Shown: positions 1 to 6,621 of the stretch, in pieces
Position numbering within the stretch: position 1 is the stretch's first letter
How the letters are laid out: every line of letters begins with the position of its first letter
From: Asticcacaulis sp.
Lineage (GTDB): Bacteria; Pseudomonadota; Alphaproteobacteria; Caulobacterales; Caulobacteraceae
Direction of reading: 5' to 3'
Assembly (NCBI RefSeq): GCF_020217185.1
Contig: NZ_JAIWNX010000248.1
Location: 1 to 10,000, forward strand
DNA: 10,000 nt
The notes under the pieces: model-generated
Seen by the model: only the letters and a program-made list of their open reading frames with translations
Told to the model about the DNA's origin: nothing
The model's database searches: none
Program-made: the position numbers and the translations under genes

Positions 1-136
1 CGGTGCGGCCAATCTCGATAGCCGTGGTGGGGCGCGGCGCGGTTTCGAGCGCGGTCAGAATCTGATCCGCAAGGCGCATCAGGCGGTCATAGAAGGCGGT
101 GTGGGCGGCGGGAATGTGGGGGGCGATCTGTGTCAT
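1..136 (-). CDS. Unrecognised protein, N-terminal fragment (runs off left edge)
   Basis: An open frame starts at an ATG (complement of 134-136) and stays open for 45 codons to the window edge. It begins MTQIAPHIPAAHTAFYDRLM and continues with a helix-like stretch (ADQILTALETAPRPTT). Third codon positions are mostly G or C on this strand, as in the real genes nearby, which favours it over the plus-strand frame covering the same bases. No clear Shine-Dalgarno sequence precedes the ATG, so the start could differ. I do not recognise the family from this short piece and assign no function. It is divergent from the esterase gene, with about 300 bp between them. The main doubt is that only 136 bases are visible. 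Confidence 0.55.
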   Translation of the reverse strand, partial: MTQIAPHIPAAHTAFYDRLMRLADQILTALETAPRPTTAIEIGRT

Positions 137-442
137 GGGCTCAGCATGACAGAGGTTCACGCGGCGGGGACAGATTGTGAGAAAATGCGCTTAAGTGATT
201 GAAATTGTCGATGACGCAGCGGGGATAGATTTTTTTGCCACGGATAGACACGGATGGCGGCTTCGCCCGCCGAACACGGATGATCCGCGCTCCGGGCCTC
301 TCAGTTGTGCAATGAACATCCGTGCCCGCCGCGCCAGCGGCCATCCGTGTCTTTCCGTGGCTAACCCAAACCCTGTTTCCCTCAGCCGCAAAATCGCGTT
401 AGATGCGCGCCCAAAGCCAAAAGAGCCATCAGGGGAGTCGCC
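137..442. other. Intergenic region with CACGGAT inverted repeat
   Basis: This gap of about 306 bases lies between two divergent genes. Its centre (237-361) is a palindromic element described separately. Short open frames cross it on both strands, but they are interrupted by the palindrome or lie antisense to the esterase gene and do not look like genes. I see no convincing -35/-10 pair. A good ribosome binding site (AGGGGAG, 431-437) lies five bases before the esterase ATG at 443. Confidence 0.6.
237..361. repeat. Inverted repeat element built from CACGGAT units
   Basis: The outer arms 237-257 and 341-361 are reverse complements at 20 of 21 positions; the left arm contains CACGGATAGACACGGATGG. 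CACGGAT occurs at 239-245, 249-255 and 275-281. Its complement ATCCGTG occurs at 318-324 and 343-349, with a variant (TTCCGTG) at 353-359. The inner units 275-282 and 317-324 also pair (8 bp), so the whole 125-bp element can fold as a two-step palindrome. A small stem also lies at 256-271. No gene is encoded in it. It resembles the dispersed CACGGAT-type intergenic repeats seen in several bacterial groups; that comparison is from memory and copy number cannot be seen here. Confidence 0.8.
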
Positions 443-1687
443 ATGTCCATTCTGAACCGCCGCGCGTTGATGTCGGGGCTGAGCGCCGCCGGGGCCGCGC
501 TGACCCTTCCGGCGCTGGCCCGAACGACGCAACACTGGACACCGTCGTGGTACGCCGCGCCGGAGCCCTCCGGCAACAAGGCGCAGGCGCAGGATCTCAC
601 CCTGCGTCAGATCGTGCGCCTCAGCGCGGGCGGCAGCGCCGTGCGTATCCGCCTGTCCAACGCCTATGGCGACACGCCGTTGCGCATGGACGCCCTGCGC
701 ATCGCCAGACGCCTGTCCGGCGCGCGGATCGACCCACAAAGCGACCGCGCCGCGACCTTTGACGGCCAGACGTCCGTGACGATCCCGCCGGGGGCCTATG
801 TCCTCAGCGACCCGATCCCCCTGACGGTGGCGGCCCACAGCGACCTCGCCGTAAGCCTGTACGTCAAGGGCCCCGCCCCCCTGACCACCCTGCACGAAAT
901 CCAGCGCAGCGCGCTTTACGTCGCCAGCGGGCCCCAGACCGCGGCTCCCGAACTGCCCACCATCAAGCCCGATATCGGCATCGGCAATGCCTTCCCGTGG
1001 GTGTCCGGCGTCGAGGTCGCCACCCCGAAGACGCAGGCACTGGTGGCCTTTGGCGACTCGATCACCGACGGCTACGGCATAACGCCGGATCAGGGCCGCA
1101 CCTGGCCCGACGTGCTGAGCCAGCGCCTCAGCGCCGCCCGCATCCCCTTAAGCGTTGTCAATGCCGGCATCAGCGGTAACCGGCTGCTCAATCATGGCAC
1201 CTGGGCGCGGTTTGGCACCGGCGCTCTGGCGCGCTTTGACCGTGACGTGCTGGCCCAGCCCAATGTCGCCGCTGTGGTGCTGCTGATCGGCATTAACGAC
1301 CTCGGCCACGCGGGTGGTCCGGACAGTCCCGGCTATGCCCCGCTGGACGACCTGAAGATGGGCCTCAGCCAGATTGCCGCCCGCGCGCAGGCGCACGGCA
1401 TCCGCACCTATGCGGCGACGCTCACCCCGTTCAAGGGCACGACCTTCAAAGACTATTACAACGACGAGAAGGAGACGCGGCGCGTGGCGCTGAATACGTG
1501 GCTAAGGCGTAGCGATGTCTTTGACGGCCTGTTTGATTTTGACAAGGCGCTGGAAGACCCGGCGCGTCCCGGCTGGCTTTTGCCGGGGCTGGGCATGGCC
1601 GACAATCTGCACCCCAATGACGCCGGGGCGGCGAAGATGGCGCAGTCGATCCCACTCAATGCTTTTCAGTGGGTGCGCAAAGCCTGA
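443..1687 (+). CDS. Secreted SGNH/GDSL-type esterase (XynE-like)
   Basis: This 414-residue protein is predicted to be a serine ester hydrolase exported from the cytoplasm. The N-terminus carries an Arg-Arg pair (NRRALMSG), a hydrophobic Ala/Leu stretch and a likely cleavage after LPALA near residue 28, which looks like a Tat-type signal. Residues about 30-190 form a beta-rich module with the pattern HWTPSWYAAPEP ... LRQIV ... VRIRLSNAYG, typical of the XynE-like SGNH subfamily. The catalytic domain follows. Block I is GDSITDG (204-210, nucleophile Ser206), the block II glycine lies in NAGISGN (240-246), block III is GIND (283-286), and block V is DNLHPND with Asp387 and His390. All catalytic positions are present. 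The ATG at 443 follows AGGGGAG with a five-base gap. Family members include acyl and aryl esterases acting on acetylated glycans, but the substrate here cannot be read from sequence. A DUF6496 gene follows after 55 bases. Confidence 0.9.
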   Translation: MSILNRRALMSGLSAAGAALTLPALARTTQHWTPSWYAAPEPSGNKAQAQDLTLRQIVRLSAGGSAVRIRLSNAYGDTPLRMDALRIARRLSGARIDPQSDRAATFDGQTSVTIPPGAYVLSDPIPLTVAAHSDLAVSLYVKGPAPLTTLHEIQRSALYVASGPQTAAPELPTIKPDIGIGNAFPWVSGVEVATPKTQALVAFGDSITDGYGITPDQGRTWPDVLSQRLSAARIPLSVVNAGISGNRLLNHGTWARFGTGALARFDRDVLAQPNVAAVVLLIGINDLGHAGGPDSPGYAPLDDLKMGLSQIAARAQAHGIRTYAATLTPFKGTTFKDYYNDEKETRRVALNTWLRRSDVFDGLFDFDKALEDPARPGWLLPGLGMADNLHPNDAGAAKMAQSIPLNAFQWVRKA

Positions 1688-1742
1688 TCGCATCCTGATG
1701 CGTGAGGGCGCAGACTCTGCCGCCCACACAGGAGGATGGACC

Positions 1743-1910
1743 ATGCCCAAGCAAACCCCGGCTCAGAAGCGCAAGATCGAAAAGGTCATGGGCGAATTCA
1801 AGGACGGCGATCTGAAAAGCGCCAGTGGCGCCAGGGTCAAGGATCGCGATCAGGCCATTGCCATCGCCCTTAGCGAGGCCGGAGCCTCGAAAAAGGGGAA
1901 GGACAGCTAA
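1743..1910 (+). CDS. DUF6496 family small basic protein
   Basis: This 55-residue protein begins MPKQTPAQKRKIEKVMGEFK, has a central GDLKSASGARVKDRDQ stretch, then AIAIALSEAGASKK. That pattern, especially the PAQKRK start and the QAIAIALSEAG block, matches the small DUF6496 family of Proteobacteria, whose function I do not know. It is highly charged and Lys-rich, with no signal peptide or membrane segment, so it should be cytoplasmic. The start is well supported by a consensus AGGAGG at 1730-1735, seven bases before the ATG. It may be co-transcribed with the upstream esterase (55-base gap holding only a weak 5-bp hairpin at 1689-1702). Its TAA overlaps the stop codon of the convergent GGDEF-EAL gene, so the two genes share their last four bases. 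Binding to nucleic acid would fit the charge but is only a guess. Confidence 0.85.
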   Translation: MPKQTPAQKRKIEKVMGEFKDGDLKSASGARVKDRDQAIAIALSEAGASKKGKDS

Positions 1911-1922
1911 CCCGCCTTTTTC
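1889..1922. terminator. Possible bidirectional terminator across overlapping stops
   Basis: GAAAAAGG (1889-1896) and CCTTTTTC (1915-1922) are perfect 8-bp inverted arms around 18 bases containing both stop codons. Each strand reads A-tract, G-rich, loop, C-rich, T-tract, the usual outline of a two-way intrinsic terminator between convergent genes. The GC part of the stem is weak (GGGG against CCC with a bulged G), so the call is tentative. No other terminator is available because the genes have no gap between them. Confidence 0.35.
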
Positions 1923-3871
1923 AGCCCCTCACGCCACGACTCGGCGTCCAGATAGGCGGTGATGGCCTCGCTACGCATGGGCTGTGAGAAGTAATAGCCC
2001 TGAATATAGCGCGCGCCGATCTCTTCCAGACGGCACAGTTCCGCCGCCGTCTCGACGCCTTCGATGACGTGGTCGAGCGACAGGTTACCGCACAGGTCGA
2101 TCAGCGTCTTGACGATCTTCACCGTCGAATCGTGGCGCAGAAGCTGGGTAACGAAGCTGCGGTCGATCTTGATCTTGTCCACCGGCAGCCGATGGATGTA
2201 GCCGAAGCTGGAATAGCCCGAACCGAAGTCATCGAGCGCGATGCGGCTGCCCATGCCTTTCAGCAGGGCCAGAGCCTCCAGCGCCTGATCAAAGTCGCTG
2301 AGCATGGCGGTTTCGGTGATTTCGAACTCGATGCGCTTCGGATCGACGCCCGACGCCTTTACCGTGTCGCAGATGCGCGCAATGGCCGGCAGCGAGCGCA
2401 GGTCGCGCGCCGACAGGTTGAACGACACGCGCATATCATTCGGCCAGTCGCGCACCGCCACCAGCGCCTTGCGCAGCAGGATCAGGGTGATGTCGCTGAT
2501 CAGGCCGGAGCGTTCGGCGGCGCGGATGAAGATGTCCGGTCGCACCGGCCCCAACTTTTCCGACTGCCAGCGGGCCAGCGCCTCGAAGCTGACCGTGCGC
2601 TGCGCCTTGAGGTCGATCTGCGGCTGGAAGACGATATAGAGTTCACTTTCGAGGTCGGACGAACGCAGGGTCTGATCGACGGCGCCGAAATCCTGCATCT
2701 CGTTTTCGTGGCGGCGGTCAAAGATGACCGGCGCGCCGCGCAGGTTCTGCTTGGCGTAATAAAGCGCGTAGTCGGCGCGCTCCAGCATTTGCGAGGCGTT
2801 CCACTGGGCCTCCGCGTCCGAATGCACGAAGCCGACCGAGCCGGAAATATTGGCGCACACCCCGCCGCCCAGCACATAGGTTTCGCGCAAGGCGTCGCAG
2901 AGGTCTTCGCCGAAGCGACGCAGATCGTCGTCAGGCATCTGCCCGTTGAGGATAAGGGCGAACTCGTCTCCGCCCAGCCGCGCCACGACACCGCGCGACT
3001 CCACGACGGCGCGCAGACGCTTGCCGACCTCGATCAGCAGGGCATCGCCGACGCTGTGGCCATAGAGGTCATTGACCGGTTTGAAACCATCGAGATCAAT
3101 CAGGGCCAGATCAAAGGCGTGGCCGTTCTTGGCCCCCACAAGCGCCACATCCAGCTCGGTGAAAAAGCTGCGGCGATTGGGCAGACCGGTCAGGGCGTCG
3201 TAATGCGCCAGAATCTGCGCCTCGTGGCGGTGCTTTTCGGCCACCAGCCGGGCATGAACGGCGCGGAAAATGGTACTGCGCATGATGCCAGCCATGCCCA
3301 GCGCCGTGACAATCCCGCCGATACCGACCCAGATATGCTGCTTGAGCACGGGGAAACCGGCATGATGCGCCATGACAAACATGGTGCCAATGGCCAGAAG
3401 CGAGGTCGGCACCACGACCCGCAGCGACACGGCGGAGGTGGCGAAGACCAGGGTCATCAGCACAAAATAGATCAGCTTGGCCGGCACGAAGTGCAGGTAC
3501 TGAGACACCACGACATTGGTGTACATCAAAAGGCTGACGATCAGGGTGGCAAGCTCCAGCCGCTCCACGCTTTCGGCCCCGCGCGTCCAGCGGAAAAAGG
3601 ACAGGCCGGTTATGGCCGTCAGCCCCCCCAGACAGGCCATGATCGGCAGGTCCATCCCCTTTTCATAGAAAAAATGGGAGATGAAAATGACGATATAGTA
3701 GCTGCCGACCACGCCGCACAGACCGCGCACGACCGGGCGCAAGGCAATGGCGCGCTGACGCTTCAACTCCGCCGTATCGACTTCACTCTGTCTGTGGCTC
3801 GCCTTCAGACGACGCCACAGCCGGTAAGCATACCGACGCAAGTCTCCGGTGCGTTCGGTCAGTGACAGCAT
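1907..3871 (-). CDS. Membrane-bound GGDEF-EAL cyclic-di-GMP enzyme
   Basis: This 654-residue protein should make and/or degrade cyclic di-GMP at the inner membrane. After a charged cytoplasmic start there are about six hydrophobic segments (roughly residues 49-68, 74-93, 105-125, 132-150, 152-168 and 177-197), then a short linker. The GGDEF domain begins near DALTGLPNR (225-233) and has an intact GGDEF at 300-304. The inhibitory I-site (RxxD, expected nine residues before GGDEF) reads ESRG, so product feedback at that site is probably absent. The EAL domain (about 400-645) has EAL at 430-432, NLSARDL, EITETA, DDFGSGYSS from 547, KIKIDRSF, EGVE and QGYYFSQP. Its metal and catalytic positions therefore look complete. 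The membrane part is not a sensor domain I can name. The ATG at 3871 follows AGGGG with short spacing. The gene stands alone and is divergent from pmbA. Confidence 0.92.
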   Translation of the reverse strand: MLSLTERTGDLRRYAYRLWRRLKASHRQSEVDTAELKRQRAIALRPVVRGLCGVVGSYYIVIFISHFFYEKGMDLPIMACLGGLTAITGLSFFRWTRGAESVERLELATLIVSLLMYTNVVVSQYLHFVPAKLIYFVLMTLVFATSAVSLRVVVPTSLLAIGTMFVMAHHAGFPVLKQHIWVGIGGIVTALGMAGIMRSTIFRAVHARLVAEKHRHEAQILAHYDALTGLPNRRSFFTELDVALVGAKNGHAFDLALIDLDGFKPVNDLYGHSVGDALLIEVGKRLRAVVESRGVVARLGGDEFALILNGQMPDDDLRRFGEDLCDALRETYVLGGGVCANISGSVGFVHSDAEAQWNASQMLERADYALYYAKQNLRGAPVIFDRRHENEMQDFGAVDQTLRSSDLESELYIVFQPQIDLKAQRTVSFEALARWQSEKLGPVRPDIFIRAAERSGLISDITLILLRKALVAVRDWPNDMRVSFNLSARDLRSLPAIARICDTVKASGVDPKRIEFEITETAMLSDFDQALEALALLKGMGSRIALDDFGSGYSSFGYIHRLPVDKIKIDRSFVTQLLRHDSTVKIVKTLIDLCGNLSLDHVIEGVETAAELCRLEEIGARYIQGYYFSQPMRSEAITAYLDAESWREGLKKAG

Positions 3872-3946
3872 AAGACCCCTGCAGGATGACGCGCAGTCAA
3901 CAGAGCCTGCGCCACAGAGGTCACAACCTAGAGGAATGCCCTAAAG

Positions 3947-3952
3947 ATTATA
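3947..3952 (-). promoter_or_regulatory. Possible -10 box (TATAAT) for the GGDEF-EAL gene
   Basis: The minus strand has an exact TATAAT 75 bases before the ATG, inside an AT-rich patch (about 3940-3995) of the otherwise GC-rich 189-bp divergent intergenic region. No good TTGACA-like -35 lies 16-18 bases upstream (the sequences there are AGGATT, CAGGAT and ACAGGA). On the plus strand, TATGAT at 3987-3992 is a similar lone -10 candidate for pmbA. Both are weak calls. Confidence 0.25.
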
Positions 3953-4060
3953 CTAATCTGTAGGAAATAATCCTGTAAAACAAGGTTATGATATGCTTTG
4001 CGGGGAATCGTTCCAATTGAGACTTGCGCCCCGCCCCCCGGCGCGCCTAAGAAAGACCTT

Positions 4061-5428
4061 ATGCTGCACACGCAAACAGACACCCCCGCCCGCACCGATT
4101 CTACGGCGTTGCTTGCGCACGTCATCGGTCTGGCGCAGGCGCAGGGGGCGGATGCCGCCGAAGCCGTCTATTCGCAAAGCCGCTCGCTCAGCGTGGGCGT
4201 GCGCAAAGGGGCCGTCGAAACCGTCGAAAGCGATGAGGCCACCGATCTGGGCCTGCGGGTGTTTGTCGGTCAGAAACAGGCCGTCGTCTCGGTCTCCGAA
4301 TTTTCAGAGCGCACGCTGGCGCGGCTGGTCGAACGCTGCGTCGCCATGGCGCGGCTGGCCCCGGATGATGCCTATGCCGGTCTGGCCGACCCGGCGCGGC
4401 TGTGGCGCGGTGACGGCGTGGAACTGGATATTTTCGACCCCACAGAGCTGAGCGCCGATGCCTTGCGCGAACGGGCGCTGGCCTGTGAAGCCGCAGGCCT
4501 GATCGACCCGCGCCTGCAAAGCGACGCGGCCAGTGCGGGCCAGAGCTTCACCCGCTGGCAGCTTCTGACCTCGGACGGCTTTGCCGGCCACCACCGCACC
4601 AGCCTGTCGTTTCAGTCGGCGCGCCTGATCGCCACGGACGAAACCGGCGGCATGGAGCGCGATGGCGAAGGCCGCTCAACGCGCTACCTGTCCGATTTGC
4701 CGTCGCCCGAAGCGACCGGGCATATGGCCGCTGAGCGCGCCTTGAAAGCGCTGGGCGCGCGCAAGATCGACAGCCGCACCGCCCCGGTCCTGTTTGAACC
4801 CCGCACGGCCAAGTCGCTGATTGGCCTGTTCCTAGGGGCCATTTCCGGCCCCTCGGTGGCGCGCGGCTCCAGCTATCTGAAGGACAGGCTGGGCCAGCGC
4901 CTGTTCGCACCCGGTGTGCACATCATCGACAATCCGTTCCGCCCGCGCGGTCTGGGCTCGTGCCTTTATGACGACGAAGGCGTAGCGGTGCGTGAGCGCG
5001 CCCTGATCGACGACGGAATCCTGACCACGTGGCTGCTCAACAGCGCCGCCGGGCGGCAACTGGGCATGGCCTCGACCGGGCACGCCTCGCGCTCTCTGGC
5101 GCATCCGGCGGGCGTTTCGGCGCACAATGTGACGCTGAGCCCCGGTACGCGCTCCCCTGCCGACCTGATGGCCGCCGCCGGTTCGGGGGTGCTGATTACC
5201 TCGATGTTCGGCCCCAGCGTCAATTCGGACACCGGCGACTGGTCGGCCGGGGCGTCGGGCTTTGTGTTTGAAAACGGCGAACTGACGCACCCGGTCAATG
5301 AAATCACTGTCGCCGGCAATCTGATCGACATTTTCGCGCGCCTTGAGCCCGCCTCAGACCTTGAGATCAAGGGGACGCTTGATACCCCCTCGATTCTGGT
5401 CGATGGCCTGAGCATCGGGGGCAAGTGA
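4061..5428 (+). CDS. pmbA: PmbA/TldE, metalloprotease subunit of the TldD/PmbA family
   Basis: This 455-residue protein belongs to the TldD/PmbA family, where PmbA (TldE) pairs with TldD to form a cytoplasmic protease that processes peptides such as microcins in E. coli. It has no HExxxH zinc motif, as expected for the PmbA partner, which relies on TldD for catalysis. N-terminal features are QGADAAEAVYSQSRSLSVGV followed by a VRKGAVETVES and LGLRVFVG stretch. The C-terminal signature NSDTGDWSAGASGFVFENGE (from residue 388) and PVNEITVAGNL correspond closely to E. coli PmbA. Length fits the family (about 450). The frame is open from a TTG at 3998, but those 21 extra codons lack family character, and the ATG at 4061 is the first ATG in frame, with only a weak AGAAAG before it. 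Its TGA overlaps the next ATG by one base. No tldD gene is visible in the window. Confidence 0.93.
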   Translation: MLHTQTDTPARTDSTALLAHVIGLAQAQGADAAEAVYSQSRSLSVGVRKGAVETVESDEATDLGLRVFVGQKQAVVSVSEFSERTLARLVERCVAMARLAPDDAYAGLADPARLWRGDGVELDIFDPTELSADALRERALACEAAGLIDPRLQSDAASAGQSFTRWQLLTSDGFAGHHRTSLSFQSARLIATDETGGMERDGEGRSTRYLSDLPSPEATGHMAAERALKALGARKIDSRTAPVLFEPRTAKSLIGLFLGAISGPSVARGSSYLKDRLGQRLFAPGVHIIDNPFRPRGLGSCLYDDEGVAVRERALIDDGILTTWLLNSAAGRQLGMASTGHASRSLAHPAGVSAHNVTLSPGTRSPADLMAAAGSGVLITSMFGPSVNSDTGDWSAGASGFVFENGELTHPVNEITVAGNLIDIFARLEPASDLEIKGTLDTPSILVDGLSIGGK

Positions 5429-6240
5429 TGAGCCGGGCCGCGCCGACGCTTCAGGATGAGCTTGATCTGCTGATCGACCGGGCGCGGCGCGCCGGGGCGC
5501 TGGCCCAGCACCTCAAGGCGCAGGGGCTGAACATCTCTTATAAATCAGACGGCTCCATCGTCACCAATGCCGATCTGGAGGTCGATCTGTGGCTGAAGGA
5601 GGCGCTTTTGGACGCGCGCCCCGGCTATGGCTGGCAGAGCGAGGAATCGCCCGACACGCCCGCCCGCCTGACGCAGTCGCACCTGTTCGTGCTCGACCCC
5701 ATCGACGGCACCATGGGCTTTACCAAGGGCTCGCCCTATTGGACGATCGCCCTGTGCCTGGTGCAGGCGCGCCAGCCCGTCGCCGCCGTGGTCTATGCGC
5801 CCGACGCGCAGGAAATGTACAGCGCCGGCAAGGGGTTAGGCGCGTTTTTGAACGGTGAGCCGATCCGCGCTTCCGCCACCACCGACCTCAGCGTGGCCCA
5901 AGGCATCGGCGATGCCCGCCTGTTCGGCCGCGACATCTGGCCGGAGCCGTGGCCGAAGATGAACATAACCTCCCGCCCCTCGGTCGCCTATCGCATGGTG
6001 TGCGTGGCGGCGGGCCGCGCCGATTTCACACTGGCCCTGACGCCCAAGCGCGACTGGGACGTGGCGGCGGCCACCCTCATCTGCCATGAGGCCGGGGCCA
6101 TCGTCTCCGACCATCTGGGGCAGGCCTACGACTTCAACGCCCCCGACAGCCTCAAAGCCTCGCTGATCTGCGCCAATTCAGGTCTTTACCCCGAAATCCG
6201 GCGTCGTTGCGCCGCCCTTCCTTCCCTCGAAACCCTCTGA
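5428..6240 (+). CDS. Inositol-monophosphatase-family phosphatase (CysQ-like)
   Basis: This 270-residue Mg2+-dependent, Li+-sensitive-type phosphatase has all the metal-site motifs: SEES with Glu72/Glu73, DPIDGT (Asp90, Asp93) continuing into GFTKG, and WDVAAA (Trp210, Asp211) in the C-terminal half. KSDGSIVTNADLEVD near residue 39 is the usual N-terminal signature. In this gene position in alphaproteobacteria the protein is commonly annotated as CysQ, 3'(2'),5'-bisphosphate nucleotidase, which clears PAP from sulfate assimilation. Inositol-phosphate or other sugar-phosphate activity cannot be excluded from sequence. A GTG at 5425 is in frame, but the ATG at 5428 overlaps the pmbA stop (TGATG) and is the likelier start, indicating translational coupling. 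The DUF4170 gene follows after 10 bases, so the three genes form an operon. Confidence 0.9.
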   Translation: MSRAAPTLQDELDLLIDRARRAGALAQHLKAQGLNISYKSDGSIVTNADLEVDLWLKEALLDARPGYGWQSEESPDTPARLTQSHLFVLDPIDGTMGFTKGSPYWTIALCLVQARQPVAAVVYAPDAQEMYSAGKGLGAFLNGEPIRASATTDLSVAQGIGDARLFGRDIWPEPWPKMNITSRPSVAYRMVCVAAGRADFTLALTPKRDWDVAAATLICHEAGAIVSDHLGQAYDFNAPDSLKASLICANSGLYPEIRRRCAALPSLETL

Positions 6241-6250
6241 GAGTTTGACC

Positions 6251-6475
6251 ATGAGCGACAAACAACTGCTTCACATCGTCATCGGCGGCGAACTGCAAGC
6301 CCCCGGCAGCACCGACTTCAAGGACCTCAAGGCGGTCGAATTTGTCGGCGCCTATGCCAGCTACGAAGAGGCCAAGACCGCCTGGCGCGCCAAGGCGCAA
6401 TCGACGGTCGATAACGCCCTGATGCGCTATTTCGTCATCCACGCCCACCGTCTGCTGAACCCGGCCAACGATTAA
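6251..6475 (+). CDS. DUF4170 domain protein
   Basis: This 74-residue protein matches the small alphaproteobacterial DUF4170 family. It shows LLHIVIGGEL, a central KAVEFVGAYASYEEAKTAWR segment and the characteristic AQSTVDNALMRYFVIHAHRL near the C-terminus. There is no signal peptide or membrane span. The function is unknown. In many alphaproteobacteria its gene sits between a CysQ-like gene and lipid A/Kdo genes, and that order is partly seen here. An in-frame TTG at 6245 would add two residues, but the ATG at 6251 is preferred. The 10-base gap to the phosphatase gene implies a shared transcript. A strong hairpin begins one base after the TAA and may end it. Confidence 0.88.
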   Translation: MSDKQLLHIVIGGELQAPGSTDFKDLKAVEFVGAYASYEEAKTAWRAKAQSTVDNALMRYFVIHAHRLLNPAND

Positions 6476-6515
6476 TTAGAGCGGAATGGTTTCTAGTGGA
6501 ATCATTCCGCTTAAG
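6476..6515 (+). repeat. TAGAGCG hairpin after DUF4170 gene, possible terminator
   Basis: AGCGGAATG (6480-6488) pairs with CATTCCGCT (6503-6511). The stem continues inward through a G-U pair to 6493/6498, giving about 14 bp around a TAGT loop. No T-run follows, so it is a poor classical terminator, though it could slow polymerase or protect the 3' end. The start TAGAGCGGAATG (6477-6488) is shared with two hairpins near 7754-7828, so I treat it as one copy of a repeat family. Confidence 0.65.
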
Positions 6516-6552
6516 CCGCCATTGAGGCGGCGGCCAAGGTGGCAAAGCCACC
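6515..6552. repeat. Two adjacent GC-rich hairpins
   Basis: GCCGCC (6515-6520) pairs with GGCGGC (6526-6531) around ATTGA, and GGTGGC (6538-6543) pairs with GCCACC (6547-6552) around AAA. They sit directly between the hairpin at 6476-6515 and the palindrome at 6578-6618, in the gap between convergent genes. No T-tract follows either. They may be part of one composite intergenic repeat. Confidence 0.6.
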
Positions 6553-6566
6553 GCCCGGCGAGGGGC

Positions 6567-6618
6567 TAAACAAAAATCTAGATCATTATGATTTCTGCCA
6601 GAAATCATAATGATCTAG
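6567..6618 (-). terminator. Perfect 41-bp palindrome plus T-tract, terminator of the lipoprotein gene
   Basis: CTAGATCATTATGATTTCTG (6578-6597) and its exact complement (6599-6618) are separated by one base. Read on the minus strand, the hairpin begins three bases after the lipoprotein TGA and is followed at once by ATTTTTGTTT (6577-6568), the layout of an intrinsic terminator. The stem is unusually long and AT-rich for that role. Such an exact 20-bp palindrome may also be a dispersed repeat reused as a terminator. On the plus strand it is preceded by A-rich sequence and has no T-run. Confidence 0.65.
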
Positions 6619-6621
6619 CTC

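Noticed and set aside
239..359. CRISPR-like array from repeated CACGGAT units
   Set aside because: The units are seven bases, in opposite orientations, with uneven spacing; they form a palindrome and not direct repeats with spacers.
191..895. A 234-codon minus-strand open frame
   Set aside because: It is antisense to the esterase gene and runs into the CACGGAT palindrome; composition is Arg/Gly-rich with no family features.
2069..3865. A 598-codon open frame on the plus strand
   Set aside because: It is exactly antisense to the GGDEF-EAL gene, has no recognisable domain and a His/Arg/Gln-rich composition typical of mirror frames in GC-rich genes.
3998..4060. TTG-initiated 21-residue extension of PmbA
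   Set aside because: Pro/Cys-containing sequence without family character; the ATG at 4061 matches the usual PmbA length.
6578..6618. Insertion-sequence end or phage attachment site
   Set aside because: No transposase or integrase lies nearby and no matching second end was found in the window; a terminator/repeat explains it better.
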